From contig CM075103.1 in NCBI GenBank assembly GCA_037576195.1, forward strand, positions 25,628,723 through 25,692,722: a stretch of DNA of 64,000 bases. The letters run 5' to 3'. The translations under genes and the position numbers were made by a program. This DNA comes from Phytoseiulus persimilis (taxonomy: Eukaryota > Arthropoda > Arachnida > Mesostigmata > Phytoseiidae). Of this stretch, positions 38,467-49,402 are shown in pieces (the first letter of the stretch is position 1; the number at the start of each line of letters is the position of its first letter). Under the pieces are notes generated by a model. It was not told the DNA's origin. It saw only the letters and a program-made list of their open reading frames with translations, and did not search any database.

Positions 38467-38472
38467 TTTATT
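38467..38472 (-). terminator. Candidate polyadenylation signal of calreticulin
   Basis: TTTATT on the plus strand reads AATAAA on the minus strand, 527 bases past the calreticulin stop. It is the first canonical signal downstream, so it is the likely 3' end. Confidence 0.45.
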
Positions 38473-38998
38473 CAAATTGCTCTCTCGGCTCCTTCGTTCG
38501 TTCGAAGATGTTACCAAAACAGATTCCTCGTGTTTCTCAGTGTTGTTGTTGTTTCATTTGCCTAAAATGTATTTACAACTGGAAATATCATGACGGCACG
38601 AAGAGAGTAGGTCGCAAACTTCCTTCGTGCTCCCATTCTCCTCTGAGCCCGAACGAGAGGACTCCGACGAAACCGATCGGAATTTCGACTCTTCATCCTG
38701 TATGCTTTGTTCGTCTGATGCTTGATTTGTAAACATGTATGTATAAAGAGGACTCTCGCCCTCACCCCGAACGGATGGGAAATACGACAGTTTCTGATCC
38801 TCTATTTTTCTCCCCGCGCTCCAAAAACGAAAGGCGGCTCTTGACTTAAATTAACTTAATAATATCATCTTTAGGTGAAAAAACGAACCGATTTCTCTGT
38901 CCGACTTGTTTCGTGTTTCCTGCATGTGTTCGTGTTCTGTGTGTACACCGCTGTTGTTTCGCTTCGTTCGTCAAAACTGTGGTCTCGGAGGATGCTCT

Positions 38999-41494
38999 TC
39001 ACAGTTCATCGTGCTCCTTATCGTCAGCTTCGTCGTCGTCGTCGACATCCTGGTTGTCTTTCTCTGTCTCCTCCTTCTCCTTCTTGGTGGCCTCCTCCTC
39101 CTTGGCTTTCTCCGCGGCATCGAAAGCGTCCTTCGCGAGGACCTCGGCCTTCTTGGTCTCGCCCCATGTCTCGTCTCCGTATTCGCGGGCGAATTCAGCG
39201 TCGTCGGTGATGAGGATATTATCGAAAATAGAGCCGGACTTGACTTGCCACAGATCGAAACCGACATGGCAGATCTCTTTGTGGAGGTAGATCTCATCGT
39301 CGGCTTGGTACTCGGGGTTGTCGATCTCGGGGTGAACCCAGACGCCCTGGTAGTTGGGGTTGTCGATCTTCTTCGGGGACCATTCTCCCTTGTACTCGGG
39401 GTTGTTGATCTGCGGGGCCTCCCATTCGCCGTCCATCTCGTCGTCCCAGTCCTCGGGTTTCTTGGCGTCGGGGTCGGCGATGTACTCGGGCTGGTCCCAG
39501 TCTTCGGGCTTGGTGTCTTCGGGGTCATCGATCTTCTCGTTGTCGTCCCAGTCTTCGGGTTTCTTGGCCTCGGGGTCCTTGATGGTCTTCGGTGGGAGGA
39601 AGTCCCAGTCCTTTTCGAGCTCGCCGAGTTCGACCTTCTCGTTGTCGATGCGAACCTCGTAGGTCTGATCCGGGTTGACCACGAGGGTGTACAGATGGGT
39701 GAACACGTCGTCCTTGCATCGGATGTCCTTGTTGATCAGGAAGTTCTTGCCCTTGTAGTTGAAGATGACGTGGACCTTCTTGGTGCCCGGACCGCAGATG
39801 TCGGGGCCGAACATGATGGAGTAAGGGGAGTCGCCGTGCATCTGCGTCTGGTCGAGCGAGCAGTCGAACAGTTTCACGTAACCACCTCCGCAGTCGATGT
39901 TCTGCTCGTGTTTCACCGTGAATTGGATGACGAGGCGCTTGTCTTTGTTGCTGAAGGGTTCGAATCTGGCAGAGGCGCCGTAGAACCTCGCGTCCTCGGA
40001 CGTCTGCAAGCCCTTATCCTTCTCAGCATCGCCGTACCATTTACCCGCGGCCAGGACGAATTTCCCTTGCTGATCACCTTTGAAAGTCGACTGTACCCAG
40101 CGTTGCTCCCAACCGGCTGGAAAGGAGAAAGTTAATCGTTAGCCACAGTCAAAGAACGGATCAGATCGTTGAGATCCAGAACCCCAGATATCGGAGAGAA
40201 TTCGGTTAAACTGTCCCGCCGCCGCCGCCGCTCATCGTGTTGGACGCTCGTTCAACACCGAGAGCTGATGTCGGATGATCTGAATAAGTGGCTCTCGGAA
40301 TCAGCTGCGTACGCGACGCGGATGGCCGCGCATGGAAGTTTTGACAGTCGGGTTTTCGTCGGCGGCTTCCTGTTTGGAGAACGACTGCTCGAGATGTACG
40401 GTCAGCATGTGTTTGGACTGCGGCGAACCAGCCGGCTCCTCGAACGCTCCACTGACACCACGTCAGGCCACCGCGACCGCGATGATTTCACTCGCAAGCC
40501 GAACTCTAACCAGAGACTTTCGCTCGACACCAACGCGAGTTTCCGCGCACGGCTTCCTCCCAGCCCTGCTCGTCGAAGGGTATCGATCGGCATTCGGTAA
40601 AGCCTCACGTTCGTGCGACGCAGCGAGCTCATAATGCGACCGAACCTCAGTTTTCCTCGGAGCAATACAATGATATGTTTCAACACTTCGGAGAACGCTC
40701 ATCGAGAACGTACGGAATGCCATCCGAGTTCATAAGACCGGAGGCCAAAAAAGGTCATCGTCCTCGCAGCAAGCGTGCGGGCTAGCCAGCCAGCGAGCGA
40801 ACGACTAGACGTGTTGATAACAACATTGCCACGTTCAGACTGGCAGCGCTCGCAGCTTGAACGCGTGAACCGGTGTCCGTGGAATAGCGGTGTCCACTCC
40901 GGAGAAACCTTAGGCACGGGCGAGCAACACCCGGAGACCGTCGCCCGAGTTCACGTTGGGGGCGTCCCCGACGCCACGTCGACAACGATTCGCGAATGTT
41001 CATGAAGCGAATGAGGTGGTTCGGGAGTATTTTGCGCAGTCATGACGCGCGGCATCGAAGCATGAGACTACCCGAGGCGCGGAACTCGATGAGTTTGAAC
41101 AGAAGCCAGCCAGCTGATGTGGAGCTCGAGTTTCGCGGTGACAACATACGCCCACGGCAGCGGCCCGGAGCGCGAGGCTAGCCTAATAATAACTCGATCA
41201 AACGTTTTCGGTGCTCAGTTCGAGTGAAGAACGATTTCGCTGGCGCCCAGAGCCTTCCGCACGGACCCGCGAGCGGAATCGCTGAGGAATCACACGAGCT
41301 ACGCGTCGAAAGCCCGTCAAGCTCGCGGCGCGTGGGGCCGGCATCGGCGAAGGAAGCGGACGGACCACGCATCCTCTGTTCCCCGATCTATCGAAGTTTG
41401 CCATACCTCCATCCAGAAACTCTTCCTTGAAGTAGACTTTGGGGTCCGCTGACGCGAGCGCCACTGAGGCGACGATGAAGTAGAAGTACTTCAT
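38999..41494 (-). CDS. CALR: Calreticulin
   Basis: Two exons, 41494-41407 and 40116-38999, encode 401 aa. Calreticulin is the ER lectin chaperone and calcium store that retains monoglucosylated glycoproteins. A signal peptide (MKYFYFIVASVALASA) is followed by DPKVYFKEEFLDG. The globular lectin domain includes GGGYVKLF and YSIMFGPDICGPG. The proline-rich arm has three A repeats (DPEAKKPEDWDD, DPEDTKPEDWDQ, DPDAKKPEDWDDE) and three B repeats (GEWEAPQINNPEYKG, GEWSPKKIDNPNYQG, GVWVHPEIDNPEY). The C-terminus is strongly acidic and ends in the retrieval signal HDEL. The splice joins EEFLDG to AGWEQRWVQS. The single intron is 1290 bases, long for this window. Two ER-stress-like motifs lie 114-162 bases upstream of the start codon. 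A 409-codon frame on the opposite strand is only a mirror of this gene's codon bias. Confidence 0.97.
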
Positions 41495-41607
41495 ACTTCC
41501 TTCCTAGGGACAAGTCCAGCGAGATGGTTAAGCACACGGCCAACTATGTCCCTCTGTATCGGTCTGCTGCTGACTATGTGACAGCGCTGTCGGCTTCAGG
41601 GGATCGA

Positions 41608-41626
41608 CATGGACGACGCCGATTGG
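41608..41626 (-). promoter_or_regulatory. ER-stress element-like motif, distal orientation 1
   Basis: On the minus strand this reads CCAAT, nine bases, CCATG; the ER-stress response element is CCAAT-N9-CCACG, so spacing is exact with one mismatch. It lies 114-132 bases upstream of the calreticulin start codon, a classic target of the unfolded protein response. Confidence 0.45.
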
Positions 41627-41637
41627 TCGGGAACCGG

Positions 41638-41656
41638 CCAATCACGAAGAAACACG
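41638..41656 (+). promoter_or_regulatory. ER-stress element-like motif, orientation 2
   Basis: On the plus strand this reads CCAAT, nine bases, ACACG, again exact spacing with one mismatch to CCAAT-N9-CCACG. It forms a back-to-back pair with the motif at 41608-41626, separated by 11 bases. Confidence 0.45.
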
Positions 41657-42951
41657 GGGCCGCGTCACCGAGCAGACCTCCATCAATGCAGACAACTGGG
41701 CGCTCTGTGGAAAACGCGAGTTGCACGCAGGGGGCGATGGGGCTATCTGGTATCAGAGATCGACGCTCGCTTATTTTCCGATGGTATCGCTCAGCAACCG
41801 AGCGCATCACGTAAACCAAGATCTCACGGAGCTCTTGAAAAACATGAATTTGTTGGGATCTGGTGCCGGTTGTCTGCACTGTGGACAATGTTGCTGTGTC
41901 TGGAGCAGATGATCCCGAATTTCAAATATTTGCCGCGAAACGGGGCAAATCTTTTTTCCACGATGCGGCGCGGCGGTGGCGGTGCGCGGCGGACGATGCC
42001 CTCACGAGCCCGCCGAAGGCTGCAGCAACCAGTTTTGCTTTCGAAGGGACAACGCACCCGGGGAAGTCCTCGCCGAAAAAGTCCGAACAGAAAAATCGAC
42101 GCGACGGACCAGCCAGACAGAGTGAGCCGAACGAGGCTCGCTTCACGCTTCGTGTCTCATGTGACACTTAACGGTGGATGCGCTCCTCTCTCCGCTTCTT
42201 CTCTGTCTGTATACGTCGGGATACGTGTTCGGGTCACGGGTGGTTGCTTTCGGGAATGAAAGTGAACTACCAGAGACCCTCGTATCTCCGAAGTGGCTTC
42301 TTGTCTCCCTCCCTCTCTTGCCCACCCTAAATCGATTGACGTCTTGAGACGGGTACTTTCGTTGCCAATCGACAATAGTGAACAACAAAGCGAGCGTGAA
42401 CGACTTTGTTACGAAGTCATGACCCCTTCAGGCAACGGGAACCCTCAGTCGTTGATTCCCATACAACACCAAACCAGTCGCCCTCCGTCATCAGCCGCTC
42501 GTGACGGATGTTCGAAGCTCCTCTCGGAATCGAATGCCTGGCTATAGTTATGATAACGGTCATCCCTTGCGCCTTGACTTGACAAACATCAGCTGTCGTG
42601 GAGCTCGCGACTCACAAGCCGCCAGGAGAGGAATCTGAAGAGAGAAACCTCCGCCCACAAACTCCATTTGCTCCTCGATCCAGCTCGAAACTGAACTGAG
42701 TTGTCAATGGGGCCTCATCCGAGGCGCCATTTATGCGTGGGCTCCACGGATACAATGATCCGTTCCACCCCATTGTTTCGGGACAAATCATCCGCTCTGT
42801 GAATTTTTGCGGGCAGATTCACCGATAGGAAACTCCTTGTTCCTCCCCATCCCGTCGACGATTTTTAGGGCTAGGGTGGAAATCGGCTGTACAGCATTTT
42901 GACCTTCTTCTCCACTCAGGGAATCGACCGAGTTACTCAGGATGAACATCG
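41657..42951. other. Gene-free spacer upstream of calreticulin
   Basis: Open frames of up to 216 codons (41609-42259) show no recognised family and overlap the promoter of calreticulin. Nothing else is supported. Confidence 0.4.
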
Positions 42952-42959
42952 CCTGAAAC

Positions 42960-43577
42960 CAGAAGCGTAACAGGGGGACAGGGGGGAGGGACGGACCGCC
43001 CCGGGCACCACCCGACCGGGCACACCGTTTCCAACTTCACAATGGAGCTTCTGAGGTATCCTTGCCGATTTATTCGATGATACGACGAGAACGAGTGCGT
43101 TGACGAAGGCCACCGTCTCAGCCGATTCCGGCGAGGAGCTCCCCGGCAGGTAGCGATCCCCTGACTGCCGCCCCGTTGCCCCTCTGCACTTCTATCATCG
43201 AGAATTATAATCCAGGCATCGGCGTCACAAACATCGTAATTTCCCTCCCTCTGAAGTTAGCCATGAGCTCGGCAAGCGAAGAGAGAAGCTTTGGAATTTA
43301 TCAAGTTCGCTCCAGCATCGGCAGTCCCGTCGATGGAGCATGATCTCTCGAATAACATGCATATTGGGGATGCGATCAAAGAATTCGCGATTATGGAAGC
43401 CCGCGAAATTCAGTTTTGGAGCTTGAATCCGTCTGGACGAATTCTCAGGACCGAATGAGTACATTCGATGTTTCCATTCATGTAATTTCAGCTGATGCTT
43501 TCTGAATCGGTGGCAGAAGGGTGGGGGCGCCATTTCATTGACCGTCCCGGGCACCAGACAGCCTTGTCATGCCACGG
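42960..43577. mobile_element. Short non-autonomous hAT element (ZMYM-type termini)
   Basis: A 618-base element flanked by a perfect 8-base target duplication, CCTGAAAC, at 42952-42959 and 43578-43585; eight bases is the hAT hallmark. The left end reads CAGAAGCGTAACAGGGGG and the right end, reverse-complemented, CCGTGGCATGACAAGG, both diverged from a CAGTGGCGTAACA-like terminus. GC-rich subterminal blocks (GGACCGCCCCGGGCACCA on the left; GGGGGCGCCATTTC and GTCCCGGGCACCA on the right) match the layout at the right end of the hAT remnant near 63.12-63.19 kb. No transposase is encoded. Confidence 0.8.
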
Positions 43578-43585
43578 CCTGAAAC

Positions 43586-46500
43586 TCTCCCCGAATGAGT
43601 TGGAACGCGGATTCATCTCAGAGCTCCTCTGCGGCATTCCCGTCGATCAATATCTTGACCAGAAGACTTTCTTTGGTGTTCGAATCTTCGCTCCCAGTTG
43701 AACCCTTCCGGTTGGTCGGAGCAACTCCACGACCCGTGAGCCGATGGGCTCATTCGGTACCTAACACCTTGAGTGCGGCACAACATTCGAACGGGAACCG
43801 GGGATCGTTCCAACTCGACGAAATCGCGCAGGGAATCAAGGAGCTGCCGAGTGATCCCATCAAAACTGCCTCGAAAACCTGCCCCAATATCGGCCGGCAC
43901 ATCTGACTGAGCGGAGTAGGCGTCGGGAGTCGAGCGGAATCAGAAGAGTGCTTGATAAACTCTAGGAGAGGCCTCTGTGAGATGGCCTCACTCTGTCGAG
44001 AAATTTCGTCAATCGAGGCCTCTGTTCGTACATTGAGGCAAGGGTGTGAATCCTGGTAAGTTCATTCCTCTCGTCGTTCGTTGATCGAAGCGCTCGTCAC
44101 CCCAGTGTTGGAAAACACCGCCTACAAGAAAACTCTCATACAGGAAGAAACGCTACGGCCGATTCTTGAAACCATACAACCCCATTTTCGAGACAGTTGG
44201 AGTTCATGAAGGACAGTCGGGCGGTTTTCAACCATGGACAGCGGAGAAGAGGTTGCGAGCTGGGTTGGGAAGCGAAACTAACGATCGGCAAGTGCATCTC
44301 CTTCAAGTCAGAGAAAGAACCGTAACCATATACACTCCTTCCATATATACCCGAAGTCTTTTGTGGGAGACTCGCTATGTATGTTTTTTTTCGTTCAAAC
44401 CTCTCCACCGCATGCTGAGGAGTTCCACCGACGAGAATAGCTCCGATCGGGACTCGAGGATCGGAATATCTCAAAAACGCCGTCCAAGGGATCTATCATC
44501 TCGAATAAGAACGAGAAGACTCCGAACCGACAACTTCAAGAGCCGGCTGAGAATCCTGCGGACTCCACTCTCCGCCGCGTGGAAAATTACGGCCGGACGA
44601 TTCGAGAGAGATCTTGCGAAACCTCGAGGTCGAAGTGAAATGATCTCTCAGGTTTTAGAGATGTTGCTGCGCAACAGCTTCCCTGAGTCCGAACTCTATA
44701 TCGTCTTGATCAGATTCGAGAGCGGGACCCGCAAGTTGTATGGGCCGGAGGCCTGAGTCGATGAGATCAGAGAGCCGACTTCCATCCGACCGGCTCATTG
44801 GATCCAATTTTACGCAATCGACTCGGGGTCTCAGAACGGAATCGGATCCCGCGGTCGAATCCTAGGTGAGGTGGATCAAATTGATTCCGGACCTCAATGC
44901 TTGTGGCAAGAGATCCCAGGATATCTCCGCCCAGTGTAAGCTCGAGGAGCTGTGTGATTCTTCTTTGAAACAAGTCCCCTGGTGGTATCCCCACGATCTG
45001 AGAACGGACTCTGCCAGTTCCAGTCGTAAGCTTCGCATTGAGTTAATCTCTGGGCGTGTGAACCTATTCCCATGGCAAACTTATAATAGATCCCCTGCCC
45101 CAATCGCAACTTCCTTAGCTGCTTAGCTCCACCAAAAGAAATCTTGCGTGGAGAGAAATGAGAAGTTGAAACCGAATAAGATTCACAGTCAATTCTCTTC
45201 GGGAGGAAATAATGGAACCACCTCGCGGAGTCGAAGCCTCGTCCTGGTTCCTCCATTTCAAACAAGTTTTCCCGCGGTAGAACATTCAGCGGGAATCCTC
45301 CGAAGGATGGAACATAGTCAGGGGCGAACGGGCTCGAAATAAAATGCTCCCTTCTACAGCTGGAGCTAGCTTCCTCTCCGAACTTAGGGGCCCTCTCCAG
45401 AGTAAAGCTGTTCCGAAGGGGCCTGCTCGATCCTTCAGCACTGATCATGATCTTGAGTGAGAACTCGTTTTCCTGCAATAAGTCCGACTCAATCTAGGAT
45501 AAGAGTGAGCTCACAAGGTTTCACTTGTATGGACTCTGTCCAGTCCGTTTCAAAGATAGTAAAGCCTCGTTTGAGATACTTGCCCCATGTTTCGCGCCGG
45601 GAATTGCATCTCTCCCCCATCATCATCCCTGAGAGGAGTCTTGAAGATGTTGACATCCCGCAGAGGAAATGAGCCGATGAAACTCAAGGAAGCTGCGAGC
45701 GTCTCCTAACAGCCAACGATCCACGGTGGATGGACCCATCGCAGCATCCCAAATTCGTTGGTTCGTTGGAATCAGCAAACACTGAAATCAATGCTAGGGT
45801 TTCAGGAGTTTTGAGCTGTAGTTCTGGACTGATTATCCGTCTTAAGCACATTCTCATGGAAGACGAATCTCTACTTGCCAGTGCTCTTCACACGTGAACA
45901 TCCTCGTTGGGTCGTACAAAGTGTCGCTCAGGGGGACACGCTTCGGATTCCTCGTCGGAACCGACTGAACTCAAGGTGGTCCATCGAGCCGGAGCCCAAG
46001 GTCGCGTGCCTTCGCCGGACTGCGCGAACCGGGAGCTCAGTCTCGAAGATTCCGTCCAATTGTAACCGAAGGCCCGAATCCAGCCGATTCCGGAAAGCTC
46101 TTCCTCGTCGGAAAGTTGGAGAGAGACGTACCTTTGACGACTCCATTAGTCTGATTCGGCTTGATTCCGCACCACCTCACTCTTTGAAGGCTCGAATCAT
46201 ATTAAATCGTTCTCCAGTCCCTATCCATGTTTCCTTCAAAATTCGAGGATCGCTCTGGAATAGCTTCCAAGAACCGGGTCGTCGGCGAAAAGAAGGCCCG
46301 GTATTCTCCCTCACGTTCAAAAAGTTCCCTTACCTCGCGAATGTGGAGCCAATCTCCGTTGTAAGGTGTCGTTTCTCAAAATCTTTGATTCACAGACTAT
46401 AGGGGACTGGAGGGGGACTACTTGGGTTGGATACTCCGTCTTGGCTGCATACTTGAGTACTTCAAAGGGGAAATCACGTGAAGAAGCGAAGGTAGCTGCT

Positions 46501-46766
46501 CTGTCGAGAACGAACGATGACACTTGCGAACTGCATGATACATGTTTAATGTAGAGCAGAACGCGGGGAATCGACGAAACTGCCGCGATTGGCGCATGTC
46601 CTGAATACTGCTCCTACACACATGAAGAACATGTCATCCGTGCGCTGAATTCACCCTCAGCGCCGCTTTGCAAGAAAGTAAATACTCGGGATAAATATGG
46701 AAGTTTTATATACACTCGTTATAGACCGTATACAATGAAGATTCAGAAGGAAGATGGACGTTTTTG
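43586..46766. other. Spacer with unrecognised open frames
   Basis: Contains ORFs of 175-196 codons (44166-44756 plus, 44894-45478 minus, 45875-46402 plus). None has a known domain or clear splice partners, and several conflict with one another. No repeats stand out. Confidence 0.35.
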
Positions 46767-46960
46767 TCAACCAATCTTCTCGACCAACTGAGGCCGATTA
46801 GGCGAACGAAAGGACCGTCGCCTTCTCAGCTGTCCGACGAAAAAATCCAGAATCGGATCGAAATTGGCTTGAGTCGGATTCTTGTAGGTCATGGAGAAAA
46901 TCATTAGGCCTCGAACCCCCTGCTTGCACATCTCGTAAAGCGTGGACGGCACGAATCCCT
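46767..46960 (-). pseudogene. Orphan coding-like fragment, possibly a decayed gene end
   Basis: The minus-strand frame GFVPSTLYEMCKQGVRGL, then MIFSMTYKNPTQANFDPIL, then DFFVGQL and a basic tail, reads like real protein. It ends at a TAA/TAG-type stop near 46767. Immediately upstream in the same frame is a stop codon beyond an 8-base C run (46963-46971), with AG-rich sequence that could be a weak acceptor. The piece would be about 60 residues and a C-terminal end. I do not recognise the family; a similarity to the last strand of glycoside hydrolase 18 proteins crossed my mind but is not secure. No upstream exons were found, and the BTB gene lies just beyond on the other strand. Confidence 0.3.
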
Positions 46961-47287
46961 GCGCCCCCCCCGGATCTGATTTTTACTCCTTCCCGACGAG
47001 AGATCCAATGCGCGTCCTGTCCCGCAGCTCGGATGGGTTCAAAACACTTGCTTCAACCTATAACAATCAGAGATCACAAGCATCATTGGTGACCATGTGC
47101 GTTCCGAGTCTCGGATCTTCAGCCGCGCGTTTGTCGCGGCGGTTGCCCTCAGCTCCGTGCCATCATTCGAAGAAAGAGAGGGAAAGACTCACAAACTCTC
47201 GACGAATGCTGCCGATCAAAACTCAAGTTCCATATAGCCGCGAGACTCCGTCCAGCTGATTTGGAGCGGAAGCTTCAACCACGCAAC

Positions 47288-49366
47288 ATGTCGGAGCGTT
47301 TGGTCGGGGAATTGTGCAGGAGGTTCCTGAATCCCCAGCCCAGTGATCCACAGACGTTCTCTGTTGAACGTCCTGTCACGAATTACAACTGGACCCTGAT
47401 TTCATCAGACAATGTCAAATTTCGAGTACATTCGAGCGCCTTGGTGTCTCAGAGCGATTATTTTGCTGCGCTTTGTGCTTCCGGAATGTCAGAGCAGCAG
47501 AACAACTTGGTGGAGTTTCCCGACATCGATTCGGTTTCTTTAGAGAGATTTCTATCTTACGTCTGCACGGGCAGCGTGATTGTAAGTGGCGACTCTTTCA
47601 AATCCCTCGTTCAGCTCGGATGCCGTTTCCAGTGCCAGACATTGACAGATATTCTGCGCAGCTACCTCGAACTAGAGTTCCTCAGCATCAAGCAAAGTGA
47701 TCTCAGTGAAGTATTCCTGACTCGGATCGACCCGAGCATGGCGGATATCTGTCGGAGGCTTATTGAAGAAAATCTCATCAGCCAACGAATGCTCGACCTT
47801 AGTTTTGAGGTGGTGGCTGATGTCCTGCGGCGTGATGAACTCGAGACGTGGTTCGAAGATGAGGTTCTCGCATTCGTGAATCTGTACTGTGAGCGTTGTG
47901 GACTCGATACACATCGTCGAATGATGCTCCTAGAAACGATACGACAGCCTCGATTGACTTGTGCAGCGTTCGAGAAAGCCGCACTGTTATTCCGCGGCTT
48001 CAGCAAGACGAAGTCGTTCCAAACGATTGCGAATTCGGAATCGCATCAATATAACTTCATCGACACCGTCGATGAAGCTCAGCTGCGGCCGAGGTTCGGG
48101 CACGGTGTTCATATCACGATGCTTTGGATCCTACAGCACAAGGTGGGAATGGAGTCCCGCATTGAATCCTTCTTCAGCGTCGGTTTCTCAGTTTTCAGCG
48201 AGAGACATCCGAACTAAGATCGTCCTCCTTTCTAGATGGACGTAGATCTGTCCCCAGACCAGCCGCATGGTATGCTTGCCACGGTTAGATCTCTTTTTAT
48301 AGAGCCGGGAAGCGGGACGCGCATTTTGACGACGGATAGCCGCCAATCTCACGACAGGAAATATCTGTGCGAAGAGGATATCTTCAGCTCAGGCGCCTTC
48401 GTCACATTCGCCAATCATGTTTTCTGCCTGAGTCAGAACGCGCAACTGGGAAAAATCACATTCAAAAGGAAACAGGGTCCCGTTCTGATGCCGAAACCTG
48501 ATCTCGACGTCAGCACAGAGTACTTCGCTGGAGTTCGGCGAGTCATCGGCGTGGACGTGGATCAGGACGAATTTTATCTGTCTTGCCGCGTACGCCATGA
48601 CTCTTGTCGAATTGCGGTTTTCAAGTGCTGCTTTGATGACAATGACGTCCTGAAGGCAGAGCGAGTGGAGCTTCCCGTGACAGCGAAAAAGCTCTCGCCC
48701 AAGCGCATGATTTACCGCGAAGACTTCATCTGCATCTTGACAGAAAGCTCCGAGATTTTCGTTTACTCGGCTGACACCGACGCCCTGAATGAGGTACCGC
48801 CAGCTGACAGCTCCAAACCGCAGTATCTCCAAATCGCCCGGCGCGACGTCAGGCTCTACGTTTTCGACTACAGCGAGTGTGCGGCGCACCTCCATGATTT
48901 TTCGCAGCCTCATTCTCGCTTTGACAAGATCAGGGTCTACGATCTGTCGCAGAAAAAGTGGGTCGCACACTATGAAGTGGAGATGAACAAACTGCGCGAG
49001 AGCCTCCATAACGAATTGATTGGTTTCAACATCGAGATGTACTTCATACGAGGGCAACTTTATTTCCTGTGGACCCACCAGGGCAACTTGCACATTTTTC
49101 GATTGGACGAAAAGGCCAATCGCACGGAGCATCTGTTCAATTGTGAAGTTCCTCCAGGAGCGAAAGGCGTCATACTCTTGCCCGGGTATCTGAATCTAAA
49201 CGATGAGTCGACTGTATTGGAGACATTCATTAACAGTTACTGCTCGCAGAAGATGGAGTTCATCGGAGCGAACCGAGAGAAGGCTCGCAAACTCGCTGAG
49301 TGGGGAGAGAAGTACTTGGATGGTATCGTTGGGAGCGGACTCATCCCGTTCGAAGTCTATCACTGA
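47288..49366 (+). CDS. BTB-BACK protein with C-terminal propeller-like region (KLHL-like)
   Basis: Two exons, 47288-48142 and 48236-49366, separated by a 93-base GT-AG intron and joined in phase (WILQHK to MDVDLSPDQ), give 661 aa. The N-terminal third is a BTB/POZ domain (about 30-130): VKFRVHSSALVSQSDYFAAL, VEFPDIDSVSLERFLSYVCTG. It is followed by a BACK-like helical region (about 135-265). The second exon encodes a beta-rich region of about 375 residues with repeated strand pairs (EIFVYSADTDALNEV; DKIRVYDLSQKKWVAHYEV; NLHIFRLDE), as in Kelch propellers but without crisp double-glycine repeats. By family it would be a Cullin-3 substrate adaptor; the substrate is unknown. The first in-frame ATG was chosen, though TTG 47261 extends the frame. 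AATAAA follows at 49397. Confidence 0.85.
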
Positions 49367-49396
49367 CCAAACTTACTCACTGGTCGGATGTGAAGA

Positions 49397-49402
49397 AATA
49401 AA
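49397..49402 (+). terminator. Polyadenylation signal of the BTB gene
   Basis: AATAAA 31 bases after the stop codon, the first signal downstream. It implies a very short 3'UTR. Confidence 0.65.

Noticed and set aside
38906-40135. 409-codon plus-strand ORF
   Set aside because: It is the antisense mirror of calreticulin exon 2; the coding strand gives unmistakable calreticulin, so the long frame reflects its codon bias.
41609-42259. 216-codon plus-strand ORF upstream of calreticulin
   Set aside because: Arg/Ser-rich composition typical of chance frames here and it covers the calreticulin promoter.
44894-45478. 194-codon minus-strand ORF
   Set aside because: No domain, no splice partners, and composition like other chance frames in the same spacer.
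48389-49132. 247-codon minus-strand ORF
   Set aside because: Lies wholly opposite the second exon of the BTB gene, has no domain and no own signals.
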